DNA of 15,845 bases from Acidimicrobiales bacterium (lineage in GTDB: Bacteria; Actinomycetota; Acidimicrobiia; Acidimicrobiales; Poriferisodalaceae). Below the pieces are notes generated by a model. It was not told the origin of the DNA. It was given only the letters and a program-made list of their open reading frames with translations, and did not search any database. Numbering within the stretch: position 1 is the stretch's first letter; every line of letters starts with the position of its first letter. Below are positions 7,924 to 14,283 of the stretch, piece after piece. The position numbers were made by a program, and so were the translations under genes. The stretch covers positions 1 to 15,845 of the forward strand of contig JAGQSP010000250.1 of assembly GCA_020439485.1 (NCBI GenBank). Direction: 5' to 3'.

Positions 7924-8840
7924 TCGAGTTCCTTTTCATGGTCGCCGGCGCCACCGGCGTGCATCTGATCTACACACGTTTCGCGTTCGGCCGCCGCACG
8001 CTGACCGGGCCGGGCACGCGGCGCGCCGGCGTGCCGCGGCGACTGGAACAATGGCTGGCGCAGGCTGGGCTTCCCGGAGTGCGAATCAGGGACGTGGCAG
8101 CCGTGTGCGCTGCACTGTTCGTCCTGACGTTCTTGGTGACCTACGCGATCTTTGGTGGGATCTTCGCCGCAGCAGTCGGTGGTTCATTCGCTGCGACCTG
8201 GCCACTGGTCGCCTACCGGCAACGACGCATCAACCGCATTGCGGCAGCGGGCGAGGCGTGGCCCCGGATGATCGAGGAGATCCGCATCCTCACCGGCTCG
8301 GCCGGCACATCGATTCCCCAGGCGCTCTTCCAGGTCGGCAGGCGCGCGCCTCGCGAGATCTCCGATGCCTTCGACATATCCCATCGCGAATGGCTGCTGA
8401 CGACCGACTTCGAGCGTGCGCTCGATGTGCTGAAGGCCCAACTCGCCGACCCGACAGCCGACGCTGCCTGCGAGACCCTGCTGACGGCGCACCAGGTTGG
8501 TGGCGTCGACCTCGACCGACGATTGTCCGACCTCGCCGAAGACCGAACCGCAGACGTTCAGGGCAGAAAGGATGCCCGCGCCAAGCAGAGCGGCGCCCGG
8601 TTCGCGCGGGCGTTCGTGATCATCGTGCCGATCGGTATGGCCCTGGTAGGCCTGACGATCGGCGACGGACGTGAGGCCTACCGGACCACGAGCGGCCAGC
8701 TGGCCGTCGTCGTCGGCCTGGCGATGATGGCTGCGTGCTGGCTCTGGGCCGGACGCGTGATGGCCATCCCACCCGAGCAGCGCGTATTTGCAGATCGATC
8801 CGATCGCAGAACCGCTCTCGACCAGGAGGCGCAGAGGTGA
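7920..8840 (+). CDS. tadB: TadB-like inner-membrane platform protein (T2SSF domain)
   Basis: This 306-residue protein has two or three hydrophobic segments near the N-terminus (the first at about 2-14, the main ones at 58-100). A cytoplasmic T2SSF domain follows (about 110-235), with RMIEEIRILTGSAGTSIPQAL and the HQVGGVDLDRRLSDLAEDR stretch typical of TadB. Two C-terminal transmembrane helices follow (about 236-255 and 266-284). TadB and TadC form the membrane platform moved by the CpaF ATPase. ATG 7920 overlaps the cpaF stop by ATGA. The length and order (cpaF-tadB-tadC) match other Tad loci. Confidence 0.9.
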   Translation: MIEFLFMVAGATGVHLIYTRFAFGRRTLTGPGTRRAGVPRRLEQWLAQAGLPGVRIRDVAAVCAALFVLTFLVTYAIFGGIFAAAVGGSFAATWPLVAYRQRRINRIAAAGEAWPRMIEEIRILTGSAGTSIPQALFQVGRRAPREISDAFDISHREWLLTTDFERALDVLKAQLADPTADAACETLLTAHQVGGVDLDRRLSDLAEDRTADVQGRKDARAKQSGARFARAFVIIVPIGMALVGLTIGDGREAYRTTSGQLAVVVGLAMMAACWLWAGRVMAIPPEQRVFADRSDRRTALDQEAQR

Positions 8841-9739
8841 GTCGGCTCGCGGTGCTGTCCACATTGGTCCTGTGGGCTGGGACCACCATGGCGTTGTCCC
8901 ACCTGCGTTGGTTCAGAAGGCTCCCGCTGGCCGAACGCCTGCGCCCCTTCGAAACGGGTGGGGCGAGGTCGTCGCGGCCGCTGGCCACTTCGCGGTCGCT
9001 CGACGAGGTCATCACACCGCTGGCCAACACGTTGGGCGAGCGGCTGTCGCGCGGCTTCGGCGTGTCGGAGGAACTGGCGCTGCGCCTCGAGCGGGTTCAC
9101 TCTCATCACGACACGACTTCGTTTCGCACCCGCCAGCTCACCATGAGCCTCGTCGGACTGGCAGCGGCGGTGTTGGTGCTGCTGGCTGTCAGACCGCCCG
9201 GCCCCGTCGCCCTCGCTGGGCTGCTGTGCGGCCCACTGCTTGCGTTCCTACTCGTCGAGCAGGGCTTGGCGCGCCAGAGCGAGCAGCACCAGCGGCGGCT
9301 GTTCCTCGAACTGCCCGTGGTCGCAGAACAGATCGGAATGCTGCTCAGCTCGGGCTATTCCATCAATGGCGCACTGAGCCGTATCGCGACGCGAGGCAAC
9401 GGCGTCTGCGCCACGGACCTGCGGCGCGTCACCAACCGCATACGCCAAGGACTCGACACCAACCTCGCGCTTCTGGAATGGGCCAGAGTCGCCAACGTGC
9501 CCACGCTTCACCAGCTGGTCTCGGTGCTGACCCTGCACCAGGACACCAGCGATCTGGGCGCCTTGATATCGAGCGAGTCGCGCAGCATGCGTCGGGCATT
9601 GCAGCGCGAGCTGATCGAGCGCATCGAACGCCGCAACCAGCAGGTCTGGATTCCGGTGACCGTAGCGACGCTGGTGCCCGGAGTGATCTTCCTGGCCGTG
9701 CCGTTCATGAGCGCCCTGTCGGGGTTCTCGGGGATCTGA
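8837..9739 (+). CDS. tadC: TadC-like inner-membrane platform protein (T2SSF domain)
   Basis: The 300-residue product has an N-terminal hydrophobic segment, a pair of helices in the middle (MSLVGLAAAVLVLLAV and the following VALAGLLCGPLLAFLLV), a T2SSF domain (about residues 145-260; LELPVVAEQIGMLLSSGYSI is characteristic) and a C-terminal helix. The start is GTG 8837: it overlaps the tadB stop as GTGA and has a strong AGGAGG at 8824-8829 with seven nt of spacing. A longer in-frame reading from 8735 would overlap tadB by over 100 nt and is not used. It partners TadB in the pilus platform. After it comes the only sizeable gap inside the operon (27 nt), before the pilin. Confidence 0.9.
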   Translation: MSRLAVLSTLVLWAGTTMALSHLRWFRRLPLAERLRPFETGGARSSRPLATSRSLDEVITPLANTLGERLSRGFGVSEELALRLERVHSHHDTTSFRTRQLTMSLVGLAAAVLVLLAVRPPGPVALAGLLCGPLLAFLLVEQGLARQSEQHQRRLFLELPVVAEQIGMLLSSGYSINGALSRIATRGNGVCATDLRRVTNRIRQGLDTNLALLEWARVANVPTLHQLVSVLTLHQDTSDLGALISSESRSMRRALQRELIERIERRNQQVWIPVTVATLVPGVIFLAVPFMSALSGFSGI

Positions 9740-9753
9740 CAACAAACAATCAG

Positions 9754-9760
9754 AAGGAGA
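9754..9760 (+). promoter_or_regulatory. Strong ribosome binding site of the pilin gene
   Basis: AAGGAGA lies six nt before ATG 9767. It is the best Shine-Dalgarno in the operon together with that of tadC, and it is the only one within a true gap between genes. This fits a need for high expression of the main pilus subunit. Confidence 0.7.
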
Positions 9761-9766
9761 CACACC

Positions 9767-9994
9767 ATGACCACCGCCAACAACACCGTGCTGAACGTGT
9801 GGTGCTGCATCAGCGCCACGCTCGCCACCGGACGCCACCGCGTCCGGGACGAAGCCGGCGAAGGCGTCATCTCGGCAGCCATCGCGGTTCTGATCGTCGC
9901 AGCTCTTGGGGCCCTGATGTGGGTTGGCTTCCAGTCGATCTGGGCTGATGCCGAAGCGACCACACGATCAAAGATTGCCGAGATCGGAGGGTGA
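9767..9994 (+). CDS. Flp-like pilin candidate (small single-helix protein)
   Basis: This 75-residue protein has a polar N-terminus (about 30 residues, with a CC pair at 13-14) ending in DEAGEG, then one hydrophobic helix (about 34-55), then a short charged tail. Size, position directly after tadC and before tadE genes, and the strong ribosome binding site fit the main Flp pilin. The DEAG/GEG segment is the likely prepilin peptidase region, with cleavage after G31 or G33. The typical Glu-Tyr pair of Flp pilins a few residues after the cleavage site is missing; the helix begins VISAAIAVLIVA instead. It may therefore be an unusual pilin, or another minor subunit. Its stop overlaps the next start (GTGA). 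Confidence 0.7.
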   Translation: MTTANNTVLNVWCCISATLATGRHRVRDEAGEGVISAAIAVLIVAALGALMWVGFQSIWADAEATTRSKIAEIGG

Positions 9995-10425
9995 GCGCGG
10001 CGCGACCGGCGATCTCCGGTCGCCGGCGTTTGCGAGACCAGCGTGGTGCCGCCGTCGTCTCGGTGACACTCGGGGTGTTGGTGTTCCTGATCATGCTGTT
10101 CACCGCCGTACAGACCATGTACGCGATGTATCTCGGGTCGTCCGTTGAGGGCGTCTCATACGACGCAGCGCGCATCGTGGCTCAGTCGGGATCTTCGTCT
10201 GATCCCTCGGCAAGAGCGCGGGCAACCGCACATGTGCAGCAGCTGCTCGCCAACACCGACGGAGTTCAGGTTTCGTTCGAAGGGTCGACGGACGATGTCG
10301 TCCAGGTGACCGTCACAGCGAACCCGCCCACCCTGGTTGGCCCTTCGCTGGGGCTGCCATGGCTCGACGATCTCTCCGAAACCACCCGTGTCAGGGTCGA
10401 ACGTCCCATCGAGCCCCAACGATGA
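9991..10425 (+). CDS. TadE-like pseudopilin 1
   Basis: The 144-residue product has a short basic N-terminus, the RDQRG motif (residues 15-19) of TadE-type prepilins, a transmembrane helix (about 22-45) and an outside domain of about 95 residues. Ser24 occupies the +5 position after G19, where TadE proteins usually have Glu. TadE proteins are minor pseudopilins processed by the prepilin peptidase. GTG 9991 overlaps the pilin stop (GTGA). GGAGG sits directly against it with no spacer, which is unusual and suggests that ribosomes re-initiate from the upstream gene. The only nearby alternative is a TTG at 10030, within the sequence expected to be part of the leader. Confidence 0.78.
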   Translation: MSAARPAISGRRRLRDQRGAAVVSVTLGVLVFLIMLFTAVQTMYAMYLGSSVEGVSYDAARIVAQSGSSSDPSARARATAHVQQLLANTDGVQVSFEGSTDDVVQVTVTANPPTLVGPSLGLPWLDDLSETTRVRVERPIEPQR

Positions 10426-10883
10426 CGACCCGCCTGGCCCAACGGCGCTCGGACGAACGCGGCCAGCTGGCCGGAATCGAGATGCTCCCACTGGGGGTGC
10501 TGGTGTTTGCGGTCGGGGTGTTGTTCTTCGGCCAGCTGTGGGCAGTCATCGAAGCGAAGTCTGCAACCGAGTCGGCCGCACGCGAAGCGACCCGCACATT
10601 TGTCGAGTCTCAGGTAGATGCCGGCGCGGCCGAACAGCGGGCACGATCCGCGGCGCTCGACGTCTTGACGGCCGCGGGGCGCGACTCGGGCAGGGCAACC
10701 GTGCGGGCCAATGGTCCGCTGGTCCTCGATCGCTGTGCACCGGTCACTTTCGAGGTGACCTACTCGGTTCCGGTGGTGAGGCTGGGATTCGTCGATTGGG
10801 GAAACGGATTCGAGGTGACGTCTTCGCACACCGAGATCGTCGACCCCTACCGCGATGCACTCGACGGCGGCCGATGTGGGTGA
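10422..10883 (+). CDS. TadE-like pseudopilin 2
   Basis: This 153-residue protein carries SDERG (residues 10-14), then QLAGIEMLPLGVLVF. Glu20 lies at +6 after G14, so this is the only one of the four pilin-like products here that keeps the acidic residue near the start of the helix. The transmembrane helix spans about 19-42. The outside domain has Cys105 and Cys152, which could form a disulfide. ATG 10422 overlaps the previous stop (ATGA), so the longer reading that begins at 10359 is not used. It would be a minor pilus component. Confidence 0.78.
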   Translation: MTTRLAQRRSDERGQLAGIEMLPLGVLVFAVGVLFFGQLWAVIEAKSATESAAREATRTFVESQVDAGAAEQRARSAALDVLTAAGRDSGRATVRANGPLVLDRCAPVTFEVTYSVPVVRLGFVDWGNGFEVTSSHTEIVDPYRDALDGGRCG

Positions 10884-11355
10884 CGAGGTGACGCCGCACC
10901 ATCAAGGGCGGTCGTCCCGGCGCACGACCGACCAGACGGGCAGCGCTCTGCTGCTGATTCCCGCTGGCATCGTCATCGTGCTGGCGCTGGGAGCCATGAC
11001 ACTGAACGCTTCGGTGTCGTACATGGCCGAGCGCAGCGCTGCGAGCCTCGCATCGGAGGTGGCCAACGACGTCGCCACCCTTGCCCTCGACCAACAACAC
11101 TTCAGACGCACCGGCGAATACCAGCTGGTTGCCGACCTGGCAGGGGCGGTCGGCTGGCGCATCGACGCCGCCAGAGGCGCCTCTCGCAGCGGCTTGATAC
11201 CGGGGTCGGTCGAGGTAACCGTGAGCCGCGTCGACGCGACGACCGTCGAGGTGGTTGTGACCGCCGAGGTCCGATTGCTCCTGAGGACGCCCGGAGGCGA
11301 AAGCACCCGATCGGTCTCGGCCAGGGCAATGGCCACGGCGTCTCCTCCCGGATAG
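10855..11355 (+). CDS. TadE/TadG-like pilus-associated protein 3
   Basis: The product (up to 166 residues) has a TDQTG motif (about 25-29) followed by a hydrophobic helix (about 31-50) and an outside domain with alternating beta-like segments. It resembles the last small protein of actinobacterial Tad clusters (Rv3654c-type). Leu34 stands at +5 after G29 where Glu would be expected. The start is uncertain: ATG 10855 overlaps the previous gene by 29 nt, while in-frame GTG codons at 10876 and 10888 would give the short overlap or gap seen elsewhere in the operon. None has a strong ribosome binding site. It ends the pilus operon; a new promoter begins five nt after its stop. Confidence 0.72.
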   Translation: MHSTAADVGDEVTPHHQGRSSRRTTDQTGSALLLIPAGIVIVLALGAMTLNASVSYMAERSAASLASEVANDVATLALDQQHFRRTGEYQLVADLAGAVGWRIDAARGASRSGLIPGSVEVTVSRVDATTVEVVVTAEVRLLLRTPGGESTRSVSARAMATASPPG

Positions 11356-11359
11356 ACCA

Positions 11360-11388
11360 TTGACCTCTTTTAGTATTTTTCATAGTGT
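11360..11388 (+). promoter_or_regulatory. Promoter of the pseudokinase-LysM unit (leaderless)
   Basis: TTGACC (11360-11365), a 17-nt T-rich spacer and TAGTGT (11383-11388, fits TANNNT) lie just before ATG 11395. The transcript should start on the ATG. The stretch is strikingly AT-rich against the GC-rich surroundings, and there is no Shine-Dalgarno. It resembles the promoter at 4573. Confidence 0.65.
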
Positions 11389-11394
11389 TTCAAT

Positions 11395-12753
11395 ATGTTC
11401 AAAGGCACACCGACCGATCCCAGGGGAGAACATCCGGCAGGTCGGGGCACTCACCCCTCCGGCAGCACAGGCCACCTGACTGCCGTGCCCAGTCCCGAGC
11501 CCGAGGCGCCCGACGTGTTCGTCAAACCGGCCCCACCTTCCGATCCGCTGCGCCGTCGGTCTGAGGCCGAAGTCCTTCAGACGCTGCGCCATCCGGGAAC
11601 CGTCGAGGTGCTCAACCTCAAAGACGGCCCCGAGGGAACTGCGCTCGAGTTGGCCAAACTCGACGCGGTCGACCTTCTGCATCATCGTGCTCTCGAGCCT
11701 TCCGAACTGGTGGTGGTGTTCGGCCAGGTCTGCCAGACCTTGGGCGAGATTCACAGCGCGGGCTTCGTACACGGAAACCTCGGCGCCGAGCATGTTCTGG
11801 TCGATCAGCAGGGCCGGGCGGTCCTGTGCGGGTTCGGCAACGCAAGCCCAGTTCGCTCCGATGCCCGGCCCGACGGGCTCGAACCCCAACTCGACGTTGC
11901 GGCGATAGCTCGGCTGCTAGAGCGCGAACTCGACCGAACCGAAGCCGAGCACCCGGGCGATCGACTGAACGACAGCCTGCGCCACATCGCTCAGGTCGCC
12001 GATGCCCACGAGGTCACGAAGGCGACCGCAAGCTCGTTGGCGCTCCGGCTTCATCAGTTGAGCAACGCCGAAACCGCCCCCTCAGAACCTCTCGCCTCCA
12101 ATCCGGCAGAACCCACCACCGATCTAGCCAAGACGGCCACCGCACTTGCCGGCCGAATCTCGGCCGCGTGGCAGGTCCACAGAACGCCAGTGCTGGCAGG
12201 GGCCGCGGTCGTCGGCGCCCTTCTTGTCCTGGCAGCGGCACATCTGGTCCCCGACGGCGCAAGACCCGACAGCCCACCAGCCGATGCGGCCGCGACCACG
12301 CAGCCGATGCCGGCACCCACCACTGACGGTCCCCCACCACAGGGCGCCGAGCTCGTCATGGCGATCGAGCCAGCCTGTCCGACACCACCCGATGCCGCAA
12401 ACCTCGCCGACATCGACGGCGATGGATGCCCCGAGCGATGGACCGCATCGAACGGTCGCATCGACGTTGGGTCCCAGAGGTTCACACTGGGCACTCCAGA
12501 AGACTTTGCGATCGTCGGAGACTGGAACTGCGACGGCAGCGCCACCCCAGCCCTCGTCGATTCGACCGGGCGGGTGTTCCTGTTCGACGCGTGGCCTTCG
12601 GGGGGTCAAAGCGTCACGGTCGAGGCCACAACCGAGATCGATGGAGTGGTGTCGGTCTGGTCCAGCGCATGCGGCGCCCTCGACTACGAGACCGCCGACG
12701 GTGCCAGGCACTCGATGCCAACGGCTCCGCTGACCGCCCAGGAGCAAGGATGA
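11395..12753 (+). CDS. Membrane pseudokinase with outside FG-GAP-like Asp-rich region
   Basis: This 452-residue protein begins with a disordered Pro/Gly-rich stretch (1-40). A kinase-like domain (about 40-225) keeps VFVK (Lys44), EAEVLQTLRHP (Glu57/59) and the C-lobe pattern, but the catalytic HRD reads HGN (126-128), the following LKPxN reads LGAEH, DFG reads GFG (146-148), and no glycine-rich loop is visible. It should not phosphorylate. One transmembrane helix (about 265-285) follows, then a Pro/Ala/Thr linker and an outside domain with DIDGDGCPE (about 339-347) and GDWNCDG, which resemble Ca-binding FG-GAP/VCBS loops and have paired cysteines. It has its own promoter, and the start ATG is at the predicted transcript start. 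It overlaps the LysM gene by ATGA. It may sense or scaffold at the membrane; a link to the pili is inferred from position. Confidence 0.8.
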   Translation: MFKGTPTDPRGEHPAGRGTHPSGSTGHLTAVPSPEPEAPDVFVKPAPPSDPLRRRSEAEVLQTLRHPGTVEVLNLKDGPEGTALELAKLDAVDLLHHRALEPSELVVVFGQVCQTLGEIHSAGFVHGNLGAEHVLVDQQGRAVLCGFGNASPVRSDARPDGLEPQLDVAAIARLLERELDRTEAEHPGDRLNDSLRHIAQVADAHEVTKATASSLALRLHQLSNAETAPSEPLASNPAEPTTDLAKTATALAGRISAAWQVHRTPVLAGAAVVGALLVLAAAHLVPDGARPDSPPADAAATTQPMPAPTTDGPPPQGAELVMAIEPACPTPPDAANLADIDGDGCPERWTASNGRIDVGSQRFTLGTPEDFAIVGDWNCDGSATPALVDSTGRVFLFDAWPSGGQSVTVEATTEIDGVVSVWSSACGALDYETADGARHSMPTAPLTAQEQG

Positions 12754-13523
12754 ACCGACGCACACCAGCTCCGCACATGTCGACGTTCGCGGTCATCGCA
12801 TGGGTAGTGGGGCTGCTCGGCAGCGCCGCAGTGCTTTGGACCATACCCATAGGCCCCTCCCCCGGTTCTCTGGTGGCCGGTTTCGACGTTGCAGCTTGGC
12901 TCGATCGAACCGACCCGACCGAGATGGCCGCGACCCTGGTGCGCTTCGGTGCGTTGGCCTGGACCCTGTGGCTGAGCGTGGTCACCGTGACCGGGTTGGC
13001 ACTTCGCGCCGTGGGCGCCGCAACGTCGGCGGCCAGGCTCTTCGAAAGACTTCCCGAAGTCGGGCGGCGAGCGATGCGACCCGTGGCGGGCGTTGCGCTT
13101 GCTACGACGCTCACCGTGGGCGCCACCGTGACGGCTGGCGCCCAGGCCGAACCAAGCGCTGGAACAGACCAGATCGGCACACGGGCGACTGCCACCCTGA
13201 CCCACGTCGGCGAGGTTGGCTGGCCCCGATACGACTACCCGGTTACGCCCGCTGATCTCGGCGATGCCGATGTGGCGCCGGGCGACGGCACACCCTCTTC
13301 CCAGCGGCCGGGTATACAAGGCTCGTGGCTGGTCGAAGAGGGCGACAACCTATGGAGCATCGCCGAACGCACCGCACCCTCGGGCTCTGACCTGAACGAC
13401 ATCGCCAGGCACTGGTTGGGCATCATCGACGCAAACCGAGACAGCCTGCCGCGCCCCGACGACCCCGACCTGATCTACCCCGGAATGACCATCACAATTC
13501 CGAGCAGCGATAACCCGGGCTAG
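12750..13523 (+). CDS. Multi-pass membrane protein with C-terminal LysM domain
   Basis: This 257-residue protein has three hydrophobic segments (about 12-34, 64-90 and 111-131), a linker rich in Asp/Gly/Pro and a LysM domain (about 191-250: WLVEEGDNLWSIAERT ... NRDSLP ... LIYPGMTITIP). LysM binds the glycan chains of peptidoglycan, so the C-terminus is probably outside. Membrane LysM proteins occur in actinobacterial tad loci, where they may anchor the machine to the wall (inference). ATG 12750 has AGGAG at 12740-12744 and overlaps the pseudokinase stop (ATGA), so the two are co-translated. An upstream in-frame extension to 12426 lies inside the pseudokinase gene and is not used. The TAG stop overlaps the stop of the convergent DUF2202 gene. 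Confidence 0.85.
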   Translation: MNRRTPAPHMSTFAVIAWVVGLLGSAAVLWTIPIGPSPGSLVAGFDVAAWLDRTDPTEMAATLVRFGALAWTLWLSVVTVTGLALRAVGAATSAARLFERLPEVGRRAMRPVAGVALATTLTVGATVTAGAQAEPSAGTDQIGTRATATLTHVGEVGWPRYDYPVTPADLGDADVAPGDGTPSSQRPGIQGSWLVEEGDNLWSIAERTAPSGSDLNDIARHWLGIIDANRDSLPRPDDPDLIYPGMTITIPSSDNPG

Positions 13524-14119
13524 TGACACCCGCCATCGGTGGGCACGCACGAGTGTCCGCCGCCATGATGGTCGGCACCTGCAGCGCCGTGGCACGCCTG
13601 GCTGTTGCAGCCGCTAGCACCGGCGGTGAGGATGTCGACCACTTCCTGGGGTGTCAGCACCTGCGGTCTATACGGGTGCCCCATATAGGCCAGGTTGATG
13701 ACAAAGGCCCGCAGATGGTTGTGCGACCCCAACTCGAGCAGGTCATAGAGCTGGTCGATCTCGGGCACGCCACAACGTCGGGCCCGCAGGTCGGCGATGT
13801 CGAGCTCCTCGATGTGGCCGGCCACCCTCATCGCCTCGTCCAGTGACTCGAGCCCTCGGGCCACGAACGACTGGTACATCTCGGCCATCGCCGGGTCGTC
13901 GAACTCGCCAGGCCCCAGGTGCGCGATCGGGTCCTCGATCCCGAAGCGCGCCAGCTGGGCGACTACCTCGGCCTGGTGAAACAGCTCCGACTCCTCGATG
14001 TTCGAGAACGCCGGATGGTCCCACTTTGCGCCCAGCGCCCGGTACACATCGGCGGCGAGCTTCTCTTCCTGGCGCATGAACACGAGGTTCGAGATGTCGA
14101 TGTCGTCGGCGGTACGCAT
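13520..14119 (-). CDS. DUF2202 ferritin-like protein with Cys/His-rich tail
   Basis: This 199-residue protein matches the DUF2202 ferritin-like fold: helix 1 with RQEEKLAADVYRALG (16-30), helix 2 with EESELFH (E45xxH48), helix 3 with HIEELDIADL (102-111) and helix 4 with ELGSHNHLRAF (129-139). These supply candidate di-iron ligands. The tail (170-199) is unusual, with four Cys and five His (CNSQACHG, ADHHGGGHSC, GGCH), suggesting extra metal binding. No signal peptide is present. ATG 14119 is preferred to the TTG two codons upstream; a run of Gs stands next to the ATG rather than at normal distance, so the start is only fairly sure. The enzymatic role of this family is not established. The gene is last on the minus strand before the convergent LysM gene. 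Confidence 0.85.
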   Translation of the reverse strand: MRTADDIDISNLVFMRQEEKLAADVYRALGAKWDHPAFSNIEESELFHQAEVVAQLARFGIEDPIAHLGPGEFDDPAMAEMYQSFVARGLESLDEAMRVAGHIEELDIADLRARRCGVPEIDQLYDLLELGSHNHLRAFVINLAYMGHPYRPQVLTPQEVVDILTAGASGCNSQACHGAAGADHHGGGHSCVPTDGGCH

Positions 14120-14188
14120 CCCCAAACGCTAGGCGACCGTCTGGCGCATCGCCCGGGCCCTTCGTCCCAAACCCCAACACCCCCGCCG

Positions 14189-14261
14189 TGGAATCTGGGG
14201 TCGAATTTGGCCCGCCGGCGACCCGAACCTGACCCCAGATCCAGAAGGTGACCCCAGAATC
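14189..14261. repeat. Imperfect inverted repeat with a third motif copy (TGACCCCAGA family)
   Basis: The arms are 14189-14210 and 14223-14243; each carries ATCTGGGGTC or its complement GACCCCAGAT, and they pair with few mismatches around a GC-rich loop of 12 nt. A third copy, TGACCCCAGAATC, lies at 14249-14261 in the same orientation as the right arm, 19 nt from it. It could be a REP-like mobile repeat, a terminator-like hairpin after the histidine kinase gene (no U-run follows) or an operator. The whole gap between the two minus-strand genes is 14120-14283 and otherwise holds no gene. Confidence 0.6.
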
Positions 14262-14283
14262 GGGCGTCGGAGTTGCGGGCCGG

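Noticed and set aside
11361..11394. T-rich stretch as a terminator of the tad operon
   Set aside because: No stem precedes it, and the bases fit a promoter with correct spacing better.
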